This document shows positions 54,895-63,863 of a stretch of 64,000 nucleotides of DNA, in pieces (the stretch's first letter is position 1; each line of letters opens with the position of its first letter). Both the position numbers and the translations under genes were made by a program. The notes beneath the pieces are model-generated. The model saw nothing but the letters and a program-made list of their open reading frames with translations. It ran no database searches and was not told the origin of the DNA. Origin of the DNA: Halodesulfovibrio sp. MK-HDV (lineage in GTDB: Bacteria; Desulfobacterota; Desulfovibrionia; Desulfovibrionales; Desulfovibrionaceae); contig NZ_WYDS01000017.1 of the NCBI RefSeq assembly GCF_009914765.1, forward strand, positions 1 to 64,000. The letters run 5' to 3'.

Positions 54895-57885
54895 ATGGCA
54901 CTTTCTGATTTCTGTCACAGAATTACGGCTGAAAATAAATTTACTGTATATCACGACCTCATGCGCGTGAAAGTTAAGCACATCCTTCTCGTTTCTTCTC
55001 CGTACGATGCGTGGGTTATGGAAGAAGACTGCAATCTTTCTGAACGCCTTGCGACCGAATACCGTGGCTTGAACTTAAGCTCGCCACCGCGTCTTACGTG
55101 GATTTCCGCGCCGGAAGAAATTCCACCAGCTCTGGAAGCACGTCCGGTAGACATGGTAATTCTTATGTCCGGACTTGCAGAACCGGAGCTTATCAATCTG
55201 AAACAACGTATCGATACATTTGTTCCAAACCTGCCAGTTGTTGTACTCACGCACAGAGAAATTAAAGAGAGCGCACGCCTCAAGCGTAAAAATCTGGATC
55301 ACTGTTTTTTCTGGACAGGTGATGCAGAGCTTTTAATGGCTATCGTCAAACTGACAGAAGACAAACTGAACCTCGAAGCGGACACACAGGAAGCGGGCAT
55401 CCGTAATATTATTCTTGTGGAAGATTCCCCGAGTTACATTTCATCTTTTCTTCCTATTCTTTACCGGGCACTGGTTCAGCAAGCACAATCCGTCATTCAG
55501 GAAGGGCTTAATCAGGAACACAGGCTGCTGGTCATGCGTGCACGACCAAAAATTCTTGTTGCTGAAACATATGAAGAAGCAATGGAGTACTTCCACAAAT
55601 ACGAACAATACGTGCTTGGTGTTATCTCTGACGTCCGTTATCCACGAAATGGGATGGTTGACCCGTCAGCAGGAGTTACGCTGCTGTCTCAGATTAAACA
55701 GGAGCGCAAAGATATTCCGCTTCTGCTATCCAGCAGCGAATCAGTTAATAAATGGTTCGCACAGGAAATTCCCTGCGAATTTATAGATAAAAACTCACCT
55801 CTTTTGCTGGCAGAACTGCACAGATTCGTCAGTGAGCATCTTGGCTTCGGCGATTTCATATTCCGCAACAATAGTGGAATGGAAATAGATCGTGCCCACA
55901 CGATGTACCAACTCAAACTCAAACTGGAACAAGTTCCGGATGATGTTTTTCTTACACACTGCTTGAATAACGATTTTTCCCGTTGGTTTTTTGCCCGTAC
56001 AGAAACAGAACTGGCCTGTGTCATGCGTCCTCTTACAGCGGCGGACTTCGGAAACAGCGTGGAAACAATGCGAACATTCGTCATCGATCAAATTCGCCAG
56101 AGACTCCACCAACGACAACGGGGCATTGTTGTAAGTTTTAAAGAAAACGATTTTGATCCACATACAGATTTCTTAAAAATTGGCGAAGGCTCCATCGGCG
56201 GCAAGGCTCGCAGTCTTGCGTTTATGTTCCGCCTTATTGAGCAAAGCAGCTGGTTGAACAAGAAATACCCAAACATCGATATTGTTCCCCCAAAGGTCTT
56301 AAGCATTGCCACTGAAGGATTTGACAGCTTTTTGCGCCTGAATGATCTTGGATATTTGGCAGATGAAGATTTTAAAGACGAGGAAGTTGTAGAAATCTGC
56401 CTCAAAGCCAAGCTTCCCGACTGGTTGCAGGGAAAGCTCAGAATTTTCTTAGAGAAAGTGGAAACACCGCTTGCTGTGCGATCGTCAAGTTTGCTCGAAG
56501 ATGCTCAGTATCAGGCGTATGCGGGCTTGTACTCAACGGTTATGCTCACAAATACACATCCAGACATTGAGGTTCGTTACGCAGAGCTTTCAACAGCCGT
56601 GAAAAAAGTTTATGCATCGACGTTTTTTCAGTCGCCGAAATCTTTTTCACGAAGAGTAAAACTCCGTACTGATGAAGAAAAAATGGGCGTAATTATTCAG
56701 GAAGTTATCGGTAGGCGATTTGATGACTATTTCTATCCGGCAATTTCCGGCGTGGCTCAGTCTAAAAACTTCTATCCGTTTGGCAGAATGAAAACAGACG
56801 ACGGAATCGCGTCTATTGCTATGGGACTTGGTAAAACCGTCATGGACGGCGGGCAGGTGTTCAGATTCTGCCCTAAATGTCCTCATGTTCAACCGCAAGC
56901 CGCCAATATGCAGGAGCTGCTCAAGAATTCGCAAAGCACATTCTACAGTCTTTACATGGGAGATCCTGCCCTTGCGCCTAAGGCAAAAGAACAAGAGGGC
57001 GCTCTTGTGCAACGCAGAATCTACAACGCAGAGCCTAACGGACCAATTTCGTATCTTTCAAGCAGCTACCTTCCGCAGGAAGGAATTATTCGGGACACAG
57101 CCTCTATTCCGGGCAGTTCTAAAGTTCTGCTCTTTGCACAGGTGCTGAATCACGGACTCTTCCCGCTTCCAGAAATGCTGAAGGATCTGCTCGAAATGGC
57201 TGAAGAGGCAATGGGCGGACCTGTTGAGCTTGAATTTTGTTTGAATATGGACATGGACGGCACCAATGCAGAGTTTGCCTTGCTGCAACTACGCCCAATG
57301 AGTTCACTGTCTGGGCTCTCAACAGTAAATATAACCAAACAAGAACTTGCTGCTGCCTTCTGTTATTCAAAGCATGCGCTGGGTAATGCGGAAAGCAACG
57401 ATGTATATGACATACTCTTTATTCATCCAGATGATTTTGATGTCGCAAAAACTATGGAAATTAAGCAAGAACTTTTAGAATTCAATAAGCAAATGCTTCG
57501 CGAAGAACGTAAGTACATCCTTATTGGTCCCGGTCGTTGGGGCACATCCGACCGCTGGCTGGGTGTACCAGTCACATGGAACGATATTTCCGGCGTATCC
57601 GCCATAGTGGAAACCTTTACGGAGAACCTACGTGTTGAGCCGTCTCAGGGCTCACATTTCTTCCATTGCATCACAACACTGGGCATTAACTACGTTATGG
57701 TAACCAACTCCAATGAGGAATTTATCCATTGGGAATGGCTGGCAAACATGCCGGTGCACCACAAAGGGCAGTTTATAACGCACATACGGTTTGAGTCTCC
57801 AATCACTATTAAAGTGGACGGCAGAACTGCAGAATGCGCAATGCTGAGACCAGCATCACAGGCTCCCGATGTTCCGATCATATAG
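54895..57885 (+). CDS. Receiver-domain protein with PPDK N-terminal (PEP/pyruvate-binding) domain
   Basis: A 996-residue protein. Residues about 26-150 look like a degenerate response-regulator receiver; residues about 169-315 are a second receiver with acidic pocket E176-D177, candidate phosphoacceptor D246 (ISDVRYP) and Lys299. Residues about 425-805 are the PPDK_N ATP-grasp domain of PEP synthase/pyruvate phosphate dikinase: GGKARSLAF 435-443, AVRSSSLLEDAQYQAYAGLY 527-546, and ELEFCLNMD ... LQLRPM near 797. There is no phosphohistidine swivel (T-x-H-x) or PEP barrel domain. The last 190 residues (IGPGRWGTSDRWLG) are unknown to me. It could be a signalling ATP/PEP sensor or kinase. The start ATG follows GGGGCACT. 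Confidence 0.78.
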   Translation: MALSDFCHRITAENKFTVYHDLMRVKVKHILLVSSPYDAWVMEEDCNLSERLATEYRGLNLSSPPRLTWISAPEEIPPALEARPVDMVILMSGLAEPELINLKQRIDTFVPNLPVVVLTHREIKESARLKRKNLDHCFFWTGDAELLMAIVKLTEDKLNLEADTQEAGIRNIILVEDSPSYISSFLPILYRALVQQAQSVIQEGLNQEHRLLVMRARPKILVAETYEEAMEYFHKYEQYVLGVISDVRYPRNGMVDPSAGVTLLSQIKQERKDIPLLLSSSESVNKWFAQEIPCEFIDKNSPLLLAELHRFVSEHLGFGDFIFRNNSGMEIDRAHTMYQLKLKLEQVPDDVFLTHCLNNDFSRWFFARTETELACVMRPLTAADFGNSVETMRTFVIDQIRQRLHQRQRGIVVSFKENDFDPHTDFLKIGEGSIGGKARSLAFMFRLIEQSSWLNKKYPNIDIVPPKVLSIATEGFDSFLRLNDLGYLADEDFKDEEVVEICLKAKLPDWLQGKLRIFLEKVETPLAVRSSSLLEDAQYQAYAGLYSTVMLTNTHPDIEVRYAELSTAVKKVYASTFFQSPKSFSRRVKLRTDEEKMGVIIQEVIGRRFDDYFYPAISGVAQSKNFYPFGRMKTDDGIASIAMGLGKTVMDGGQVFRFCPKCPHVQPQAANMQELLKNSQSTFYSLYMGDPALAPKAKEQEGALVQRRIYNAEPNGPISYLSSSYLPQEGIIRDTASIPGSSKVLLFAQVLNHGLFPLPEMLKDLLEMAEEAMGGPVELEFCLNMDMDGTNAEFALLQLRPMSSLSGLSTVNITKQELAAAFCYSKHALGNAESNDVYDILFIHPDDFDVAKTMEIKQELLEFNKQMLREERKYILIGPGRWGTSDRWLGVPVTWNDISGVSAIVETFTENLRVEPSQGSHFFHCITTLGINYVMVTNSNEEFIHWEWLANMPVHHKGQFITHIRFESPITIKVDGRTAECAMLRPASQAPDVPII

Positions 57886-58290
57886 CAGCGCTCTTCTTTC
57901 TAACTGTATTTGTTACTTTTTTGTCCCAATGTTGCAGAAAAGAAACACTGTCGACTTTTAACCATTTCTTGCGACCCTCTTTAGCCCTTGATATTAAAGG
58001 ACTTCCTTTCAGTGTTTTATTTTTGCAACATAGATGAAAACTAAGCACTTGTTAATGATGCTTTTTTGCAACCTATGTGAGTGTGCACTATTATAACTCA
58101 TCCTCGGCAAGGCCTTGGTATTGTGCCTTTTATAAAAAATAAGCTCTTTTTGATAAAGTTGGCATCACAGTTGCTATATAAAAAGTAGCTTATCAAAAAG
58201 CACATGTGGTATCCTCTAACACTGTGAAATTGTGAGTAACTGCCAACGCTCATTTCACATCCGATGCCAGTTTACCTAAACTTCCTTTTT
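57886..58290. other. Intergenic region with direct and inverted repeats
   Basis: tttttgcaacatagatg at 58020-58036 and ttttttgcaacctatgtg at 58062-58079 are direct repeats 42 bases apart, about four helical turns. ctctttttgataaag near 58143 and gcttatcaaaaagc near 58190 form an inverted repeat. These suggest regulator sites for the yqaA-like gene. No ORF is supportable. Confidence 0.45.
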
Positions 58291-58392
58291 CTATTTGGCT
58301 GCCCGCTGCGATTGCGCTTGAACGGCGGGAATAATGTCAGATAGCCTGAATGTTCCACGAATATTTCCTTGCAGAGGCTCTGTAATCGTCAT
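58291..58392 (-). CDS. Doubtful 33-codon ORF
   Basis: ATG 58392 opens a frame MTITEPLQGNIRGTFRLSDI, ending in AQSQRAAK before TAG 58291. The amino-acid make-up looks coding, but the ribosome binding site is poor and the start lies inside the inverted repeat at 58373-58407. It may be a fragment of a lost gene. Confidence 0.22.
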   Translation of the reverse strand: MTITEPLQGNIRGTFRLSDIIPAVQAQSQRAAK

Positions 58393-58407
58393 GATTACAG
58401 AGCCTCT
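58373..58407. terminator. Inverted repeat, 15-base perfect arms
   Basis: agaggctctgtaatc and gattacagagcctct with a five-base loop, then tt-gg-tttt on the plus strand. It lies about 75 bases before the yqaA-like gene, so it may be an attenuator or an upstream terminator. Confidence 0.55.
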
Positions 58408-58483
58408 CTTGGTTTTATAGGTCATATCATCCACCCTTGTTCAATTTGACGATCAACGTTCTTTTTGAAACAGTGCCACACCC

Positions 58484-58930
58484 ATGATAGATTTTTTCAC
58501 TCCAGAGCTGGGATACCCTGCTCTATTCCTTCTCAGCTTCCTTGCAGCAACAGTACTTCCTCTCGGTTCCGAGTGGTTGCTTGTCGCCATGATAGCCGGT
58601 GCTTTTGATCCAACATCAGCTGTACTTGTTGCAACTGCTGGAAACACGCTCGGCGCATGTACCACCTATGCAATAGGTATCTGGGGCGGAGCATATCTTA
58701 TCCATCGAATATTACGCATGGATGAGGCTTCACAAGCAAAAGCGCATCGCTACTACTCCAAGTGGGGACAGTGGTCGTTGCTTCTATCATGGCTGCCTGT
58801 CATTGGAGATCCCCTTTGCCTTGTCGGCGGCATCGCCCGCGTTCGCTTTTCCTTCTTTCTGCTGCTTGCCCTCATGGGAAAATTTTCCCGCTATGCCGTG
58901 CTCGCATGGCTGACTCTGCAGGCAATCTAG
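58484..58930 (+). CDS. YqaA/DedA-like membrane protein
   Basis: A 148-residue inner-membrane protein of the YqaA subgroup of the SNARE-associated/VTT (DedA-like) family. Four hydrophobic segments are visible. The core loop GNTLGACTTYAIGIWGG and the segment SWLPVIGDPLCLVGGIARV, with the G-D-P motif, are typical. DedA proteins act in lipid flipping and membrane energetics; YqaA itself is uncharacterised. It heads a same-strand group with two universal stress proteins and cydAB, but gaps and terminators suggest separate transcripts. Confidence 0.82.
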   Translation: MIDFFTPELGYPALFLLSFLAATVLPLGSEWLLVAMIAGAFDPTSAVLVATAGNTLGACTTYAIGIWGGAYLIHRILRMDEASQAKAHRYYSKWGQWSLLLSWLPVIGDPLCLVGGIARVRFSFFLLLALMGKFSRYAVLAWLTLQAI

Positions 58931-59094
58931 TTACAAATCCGCATCGTCCCTCTTCACTTCATTATTCTTTCATCCTGACACGTGAAAATGTTCTCAGGTG
59001 ATCATGAAAAGACTATACACCTGTGCTCCCTATGTTAGAATGAGCCAAACACCTTTTCACGTCATTAAATACATTTTACGCGCCGGAGGAAGGT

Positions 59095-59538
59095 ATGCGG
59101 ACAATCAAGCACATCCTTGTTGCTGTTGACCTTATGGAAGACAGTTCATTTATTGCAGCATATGCAAAACTTTTTGCGGAAAAACTTAATTCCAAAATAA
59201 CTGTGGTCTATGCCACACCGCCATTGACCCAATATTTTGGACTATACCTCCCGCAAGATACCATCGCAAAATTTCATGAAGAATCAGAACAGGGTGCAAT
59301 ACGTGAACTGAAACAATTTGTTAAGAAGCATTTTTCAGGTATGGACGTAGAACAACGCCTTGCCAATGGTCATCCACAGGACGTTGTCCTTGGTGTTGCC
59401 AAAGAAGGCGGCTACGACCTCATTATAATGGGTACCCATAGCCGCAAAGGTATGGATAGAATAATGTTCGGCTCTGTCGCCAACCACGTAGTAAAACAGT
59501 CAGACATCCCAGTTCTTACGGTTAGACCAGATTTGTAA
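59095..59538 (+). CDS. Universal stress protein UspA family, 147 aa
   Basis: A single Usp domain. It begins MRTIKHILVAVDLMEDSSFI and ends with the nucleotide-binding signature MGTHSRKGMDRIMFGSVANH then VVKQSDIPVLTVRPDL. ACGCGCCGGAGGAAGGT gives a strong ribosome binding site. It shares an N-terminal VDxMED pattern with the next usp gene and looks like a recent paralogue (about half identical by eye). It ends at its own terminator at 59558-59597. Confidence 0.9.
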   Translation: MRTIKHILVAVDLMEDSSFIAAYAKLFAEKLNSKITVVYATPPLTQYFGLYLPQDTIAKFHEESEQGAIRELKQFVKKHFSGMDVEQRLANGHPQDVVLGVAKEGGYDLIIMGTHSRKGMDRIMFGSVANHVVKQSDIPVLTVRPDL

Positions 59539-59557
59539 CCAGCTGTTTAAAATAATT

Positions 59558-59597
59558 AATTCCCCTATCGGCAAAAAACTTTGCCAATAGGGGAATT
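59558..59597. terminator. Terminator after first usp gene
   Basis: aattcccctatcggcaaa and tttgccaataggggaatt pair with one mismatch around aaaact. Confidence 0.85.
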
Positions 59598-59646
59598 GTT
59601 GTACTATCAAAGGACTATAAGAAATTTTTGTTTTTTGTAGATTTCT

Positions 59647-59688
59647 GGTTGCATTAGAATCATTTTTGGTATTGATTACTATTAACGA
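59647..59688 (+). promoter_or_regulatory. FNR-like site block upstream of second usp gene
   Basis: ggttgc, nine variable bases, then atttttggtattgattac and tattaacga. The core TTGATTACTATTAA (59672-59685) fits the FNR consensus TTGAT-N4-ATCAA with one mismatch. The same 42-base arrangement lies upstream of cydA at 60809-60850. Confidence 0.6.
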
Positions 59689-59828
59689 CAAAGAAATCAC
59701 GTCACACGGCTTGTTATCTCCCGACAATGCACACTATCGGGGCATAATCTATACAATGCACACAAGACGTATTTTCCGAATCGATATGTAACTCATCCCC
59801 GATTTTTAAACATCCTTTGGAGGTCATT

Positions 59829-60281
59829 ATGCGTACTATCAAAAATATCCTCGTTCCTGTTGATGTAATGGAAGACAACGACTTTTTTGTTGAATATGCA
59901 AAACTTATGGCAGAGAAACTTGATGCAAAAATTACTCTGTTATATGCCCGTCCACCTCTGGATCGTTTCTATGATGTCTATCTTACTGATGACGTCGTAG
60001 AAAAACTTAAAGCAGACTCTAAACAACGCGCCCTAGATGAACTTGAAAAACTTGCCGAAGACCAGTTGGCAAGCATGGATGTATCCATCAAACTACGCCG
60101 TGGTCAGCCTCAGGATTTGATTCTGGAGATGACCGATACTGATGACTACGACATGGTCATTATGGGAACACACTGCCGCAAGGGTGTTGAACGCGTACTT
60201 TTCGGCTCTGTTGCAAACCGGGTGGTGAAACACTCCAATACTCCTGTCCTAACTATCCATCCGGCTGAATGCAAAGGTTAG
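59829..60281 (+). CDS. Universal stress protein UspA family, 150 aa
   Basis: A single Usp domain: MRTIKNILVPVDVMEDNDFF at the N-terminus and MGTHCRKGVERVLFGSVANR then VVKHSNTPVLTIHPAE at the end, with the G-x2-G-x9-G-S ATP-binding pattern. ATG 59829 is chosen because GGAGG lies five bases upstream. A 42-base block with an FNR-like core lies about 150 bases upstream and is shared with cydA, so redox or oxygen control is likely. A terminator follows at 60382-60423. Confidence 0.92.
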   Translation: MRTIKNILVPVDVMEDNDFFVEYAKLMAEKLDAKITLLYARPPLDRFYDVYLTDDVVEKLKADSKQRALDELEKLAEDQLASMDVSIKLRRGQPQDLILEMTDTDDYDMVIMGTHCRKGVERVLFGSVANRVVKHSNTPVLTIHPAECKG

Positions 60282-60381
60282 TGGCTTACCCCTTCTGCCA
60301 CTAGAACTCAGCCAGCAGAACAGACATATTACCCGAACAGACGGGTAATAGACTCATTCTGCAGCTTCGTAGACGAAAAAT

Positions 60382-60423
60382 GAAAAGCCCCTTCCTGACC
60401 GCTCATTCAGGTAGGGGCTTTTC
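60382..60423 (+). terminator. Terminator after second usp gene
   Basis: gaaaagcccct-tcctgaccgctcattcagg-taggggcttttc: a long stem with a T-rich end, 100 bases after the stop codon. Confidence 0.85.
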
Positions 60424-60808
60424 TATTGCTTTTTGCTCAAATGTACCTTTTTACCTATTAATATTATGAGGAAAAAAGTATTATCCGATACGTATACTGT
60501 ACTCAGATTTGCACAATCAGCTTACGTGCGAATACGGAACTCAATACGCATAAATTGGCAACTATGCACACGTCCCCAGAAAAAAAGCATAAGCGCAGCA
60601 CATAACGCTCGTTAGAGAATACCAGCCCCTATGATGTAACCCCTTACAAAATGGGACTCTTACGGAGCTTTGTCATCACACAATAATTAAATTTTACACC
60701 TCAACACAAAAATAAGCGTATCGTATTTTTTTCGTTACCCAATTTTATGAGAAGATGTTAAAAAGGAGCAACAATCAGTTCTCTTTATTAGCGGAAATGC
60801 GTTTTTGT

Positions 60809-60896
60809 GGTTGCCAAAACAACATTTTTAGTATTGATTACCATTACTGAGTGACTAACAAGACAATCGTGTGTGTCTTGTTAAAAATATTAAACA
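60809..60896 (+). promoter_or_regulatory. cydA upstream control region
   Basis: 60809-60850 repeats the block seen before the second usp gene: ggttgc, nine bases, atttttagtattgattac, cattactga; its core TTGATTACCATTAC is FNR-like. At 60878-60896, TTGTTAAAAATATTAAACA resembles a Rex site (TTGTTAA-N4-TTAACAA) with one extra spacer base and a mismatch. Both would fit a redox-controlled oxidase. The rest of the 676-base gap shows no gene. Confidence 0.5.
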
Positions 60897-60958
60897 TTTT
60901 TGAGAAACCTTGCGTCCGTTACCTGCTCTGACAGGACGTAGCCGAAGGGGGTTAATGT

Positions 60959-62257
60959 ATGGACGTAGTAATGCTGTCCAGAATTCAGTTTGCAGTAACT
61001 ATTTTCTTTCATTTTATTTTCGTACCGTTAACGCTTGGATTGTCTATACTGCTTGCCATCATGGAAACCATGTATGTGCGCACCGGTAATGAGATGTACA
61101 AGCGCATGGTCAAGTTCTGGGGTAAACTGTTTATCATCAACTTCACCCTTGGTGTTGTTACAGGTATTACTCTTGAATTCCAGTTCGGTACAAACTGGTC
61201 ACGTTACTCTGAATACGTGGGTGATATTTTTGGCTCTTTGCTCGCGATTGAAGCAAGTACCTCTTTCTTCCTGGAATCTACTTTTATTGCTGTATGGTTC
61301 TTTGGTTGGAAAAAAGTATCCAAAAAAGTTCACCTTATGTGTATTTGGATTGTTGCGCTCGCTGCCAACATGTCTGCCTTCTGGATCATCATGGCGAACG
61401 CGTTCATGCAGAATCCAATCGGCTACAAACTGGTTAACGGCAAACCGCAGCTTGATGATTTTATTGCTGTTATCACAAACCAATACGGAATCGGCATATA
61501 TGCCCACACCTTAACCTCTTCATGGATGGTTGGTGGTCTCTTCGTAATGGGTATTTCCGCATGGCACCTTGCGCGTAAAAACGAAGTTGAATTATTCAAA
61601 AGCTCTTTCAAAATGGCTTCTGTATTCTTCTTCATCTTCTCTTTGGGAACAGCAGCAGCAGGTCACCATCAGGGACAAATCGCAGCTGAATACCAGCCTG
61701 CAAAACTGGCAGCTATGGAATCCCACTGGGAAACCGGCACCAACGTTCCTATGTACCTGCTGACTTGGCCTAACTCTACCAACACTGGTAACGTTGTTCA
61801 GGCTCTGCCAATTCCAGATGCACTTTCTATTCTTGCATACAACAATCCGGATGCAGAAGTTATCGGCCTGAACGATATTCCAAAAGAAGATCGTCCACCG
61901 GTTCTGCCTGTCTTCATCAGCTTCCGTTTGATGGTCGCTTTAGGCTCCTTCTTCCCGATTCTTGGTTTTGCCTTGTTCTTCTGGCGCAAGAAAATTGAAG
62001 AAAAAACGTTTGTTCTTAAAGTGCTTCCTTGGCTTATTCCGCTTCCATACATCGGTATCATGCTCGGTTGGGCTGTAACTGAAATGGGTCGTCAGCCTTG
62101 GATTGTATATAGCATGCTTCGAACCTCAGATGCGGCTTCGCCTATTGAAGCCTCCATGGTTGTCTGGTCTATTATTGCCTTTACCATCATTTATTCATTC
62201 CTTGGTGTGCTGGATATCTACCTGCTGAGGAAGTACGCAATTAAAGGCCCTAAATAG
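60959..62257 (+). CDS. cydA: Cytochrome bd ubiquinol oxidase subunit I
   Basis: A 432-residue inner-membrane heme subunit that oxidises quinol and reduces O2 to water. Visible marks: SRIQFAVTIFFHFIFVPLTL with the N-terminal heme-ligand His, GITLEFQFGTNWSRYSEYVG, ESTFIAVWFFGWKK, YAHTLTSSWMVGGLFVMGIS with the heme b558 His, AGHHQGQIAAEYQPAKLAAM with the Q-loop start, and TEMGRQPWIVYSMLRTSDAAS. The Q loop is the short type. AAGGGGG lies about eight bases before the ATG. It is followed 43 bases later by cydB. In a strict anaerobe it serves oxygen removal. Confidence 0.96.
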   Translation: MDVVMLSRIQFAVTIFFHFIFVPLTLGLSILLAIMETMYVRTGNEMYKRMVKFWGKLFIINFTLGVVTGITLEFQFGTNWSRYSEYVGDIFGSLLAIEASTSFFLESTFIAVWFFGWKKVSKKVHLMCIWIVALAANMSAFWIIMANAFMQNPIGYKLVNGKPQLDDFIAVITNQYGIGIYAHTLTSSWMVGGLFVMGISAWHLARKNEVELFKSSFKMASVFFFIFSLGTAAAGHHQGQIAAEYQPAKLAAMESHWETGTNVPMYLLTWPNSTNTGNVVQALPIPDALSILAYNNPDAEVIGLNDIPKEDRPPVLPVFISFRLMVALGSFFPILGFALFFWRKKIEEKTFVLKVLPWLIPLPYIGIMLGWAVTEMGRQPWIVYSMLRTSDAASPIEASMVVWSIIAFTIIYSFLGVLDIYLLRKYAIKGPK

Positions 62258-62300
62258 ACTGGCAGGACAAATCCTACGCAATCAATAGAGAGGTTTTTAT

Positions 62301-63329
62301 ATGACTCTTGAACTTATTTGGTTTTTATTATGGGGAGTCCTCTGGGCCGTCTATTTCGTATTAGACGGTTATGATCTTGGACTCGGAACCATCTTCCCGT
62401 TCTTTGCTAAAAGCGAACGTGAAAAGCGTGTTCTGTATAATGCAGTGGCACCTTTCTGGGATGGTAACGAAGTATGGCTGATTGCCGCTGGTGGTATCAC
62501 CTTCGCAGCATTCCCAAGAGCATACGCCATCATGTTCAGCGCACTTTATGCACCGCTTTTCATTATCCTGTTTGCACTCATCATGCGTGCTGCAAGTTTT
62601 GAGTTCCGTAGTAAAGTTGATTCCGACGGTTGGCGTAAGATGTGGGACGTATTCCAGTTCCTCGGTAACTTTGTACCGGCTCTGCTTTTCGGTGTAGCTT
62701 TTGCCAACATCTTCCAGGGCATTCCTTTCGATGCAGACGGCGTATACTACGGCAGCATTCTTAAACTGCTCAACGTTTACGGCATCATCGGTGGTCTCTT
62801 CTTTGTCATCAACTTTTCAATGCACGGCTCACTGTGGCTGTCCATGAAATCAGATGGCGAAATTCATGACCGCGCAATCGTTTATGCAAAAAGATTATGG
62901 CCGTTCACTGTAGCTCTGGCTGTTGCATTCCTCGCAGCTACCGGCTTCTACACTGATTTGTTCGTAAACTACCAGAAAAACGGTATGTTGCTTGTTGTTC
63001 CTGCAATCGGCGTAACTGCGCTGCTTATGGTTCGCATCTTCCTTGCCGGTGGTCGTAATCACCTCGCATGGATCAGCAACGCTATCTCCATCTTCTTTGT
63101 GATCATGTTCGGTATTATCGGCATGTTCCCGAAACTGCTGCCTTCCAGTCTTGATCCGGCAGCATCTGTAACAATATTCAACGGTGCATCCAGTACCCTC
63201 ACCCTGCAAATCATGCTCGGCGTTGTGGCTGTGATTATCCCGCTTGTTCTTCTCTACCAACTCTGGGCTGTAAAACTGCTCATGCACGTTGTAGATGACG
63301 AAGTGCTTGATTCTGACGAATCCTACTAG
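62301..63329 (+). CDS. cydB: Cytochrome bd ubiquinol oxidase subunit II
   Basis: A 342-residue inner-membrane partner of CydA. It begins MTLELIWFLLWGVLWAVYFV then LDGYDLGLGTIFPF, the family signature; PFWDGNEVWLIAAGGITFAA follows, along with the FPRAYA segment. Eight to nine hydrophobic helices are seen. AGAGG lies seven bases before the ATG. No cydX-type small ORF is evident behind it, and no cydCD is in the window. A terminator at 63349-63387 ends the operon. Confidence 0.96.
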   Translation: MTLELIWFLLWGVLWAVYFVLDGYDLGLGTIFPFFAKSEREKRVLYNAVAPFWDGNEVWLIAAGGITFAAFPRAYAIMFSALYAPLFIILFALIMRAASFEFRSKVDSDGWRKMWDVFQFLGNFVPALLFGVAFANIFQGIPFDADGVYYGSILKLLNVYGIIGGLFFVINFSMHGSLWLSMKSDGEIHDRAIVYAKRLWPFTVALAVAFLAATGFYTDLFVNYQKNGMLLVVPAIGVTALLMVRIFLAGGRNHLAWISNAISIFFVIMFGIIGMFPKLLPSSLDPAASVTIFNGASSTLTLQIMLGVVAVIIPLVLLYQLWAVKLLMHVVDDEVLDSDESY

Positions 63330-63348
63330 CACTGAGTAAAACGCATTT

Positions 63349-63387
63349 AAAAAGGCTGCTCTTCGTATGAAGAGCAGCCTTTTTTTA
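63349..63387 (+). terminator. Terminator of cydAB
   Basis: aaaaaggctgctcttc-gtat-gaagagcagccttttttt, twenty bases after the cydB stop codon. Confidence 0.9.
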
Positions 63388-63420
63388 GTTGGTGCTTTTG
63401 GGGATTGGGTGGGTGTTTTT

Positions 63421-63841
63421 GCCTCCGGCGGCTGGGCTGAAAACTTTGTAAAGTTTTCCCCCAGACCCGTTACACTCTCTTCGTCCGTAGAACTCGAAGA
63501 CTCGTTAACGGACAAAGGCCTTTCAAACTTTTTATTTACGATGTCTTTCTTTTTTTAAGGTTACCTCACGGCTTATGGTTCCTTATCTTTCGTAATGTCT
63601 CGTCCTAGAATAAACTTACGCGTAATTGGGTTAACCAGATAGCAGTAGGTAATTAAAAAAGGGCTGTCCTATTTATGTAGGACAGCCCTTTTTTCACTAT
63701 TCAAGTCAGTGGAATTAAGCCGCGTGAAAAATTTTTCAACGGGCTTTCTTCGCATAATAAAAGTTTTAGGAGATTCTTAAGAAACCCTTTTTCAAAAGGG
63801 TTCTTAAGCCGCCGGAGGCTCGTCGAAGACCCGTCGGAGAC
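63421..63841. repeat. Palindromic intergenic element, copy 9 (complete)
   Basis: Left half: gcctccggcggctgggctga, cccccagacccgttacactc, gactcgttaacggacaaagg, cctcacggctta. Central terminator 63655-63694. Right half: ttaagccgcgtgaaaaa, ttcgcataataaaagtttta, a gggttcttaag hairpin, then ccgccggaggctcgtcgaag and acccgtcggagac. It lies between convergent cydB and the SEC-C gene. Confidence 0.85.
63655..63694. terminator. Bidirectional terminator at centre of element copy 9
   Basis: aaaaaagggctgtcct-atttatgt-aggacagccctttttt: the family hairpin with a different loop. On the minus strand it follows the SEC-C gene. Confidence 0.88.
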
Positions 63842-63863
63842 ATCTCATTGAAAGGTACGAAAC

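Noticed and set aside
60433-60615. 60-codon ORF between usp and cydA
   Set aside because: No ribosome binding site, no recognisable family, and basic low-quality composition; it lies in the cydA upstream region.
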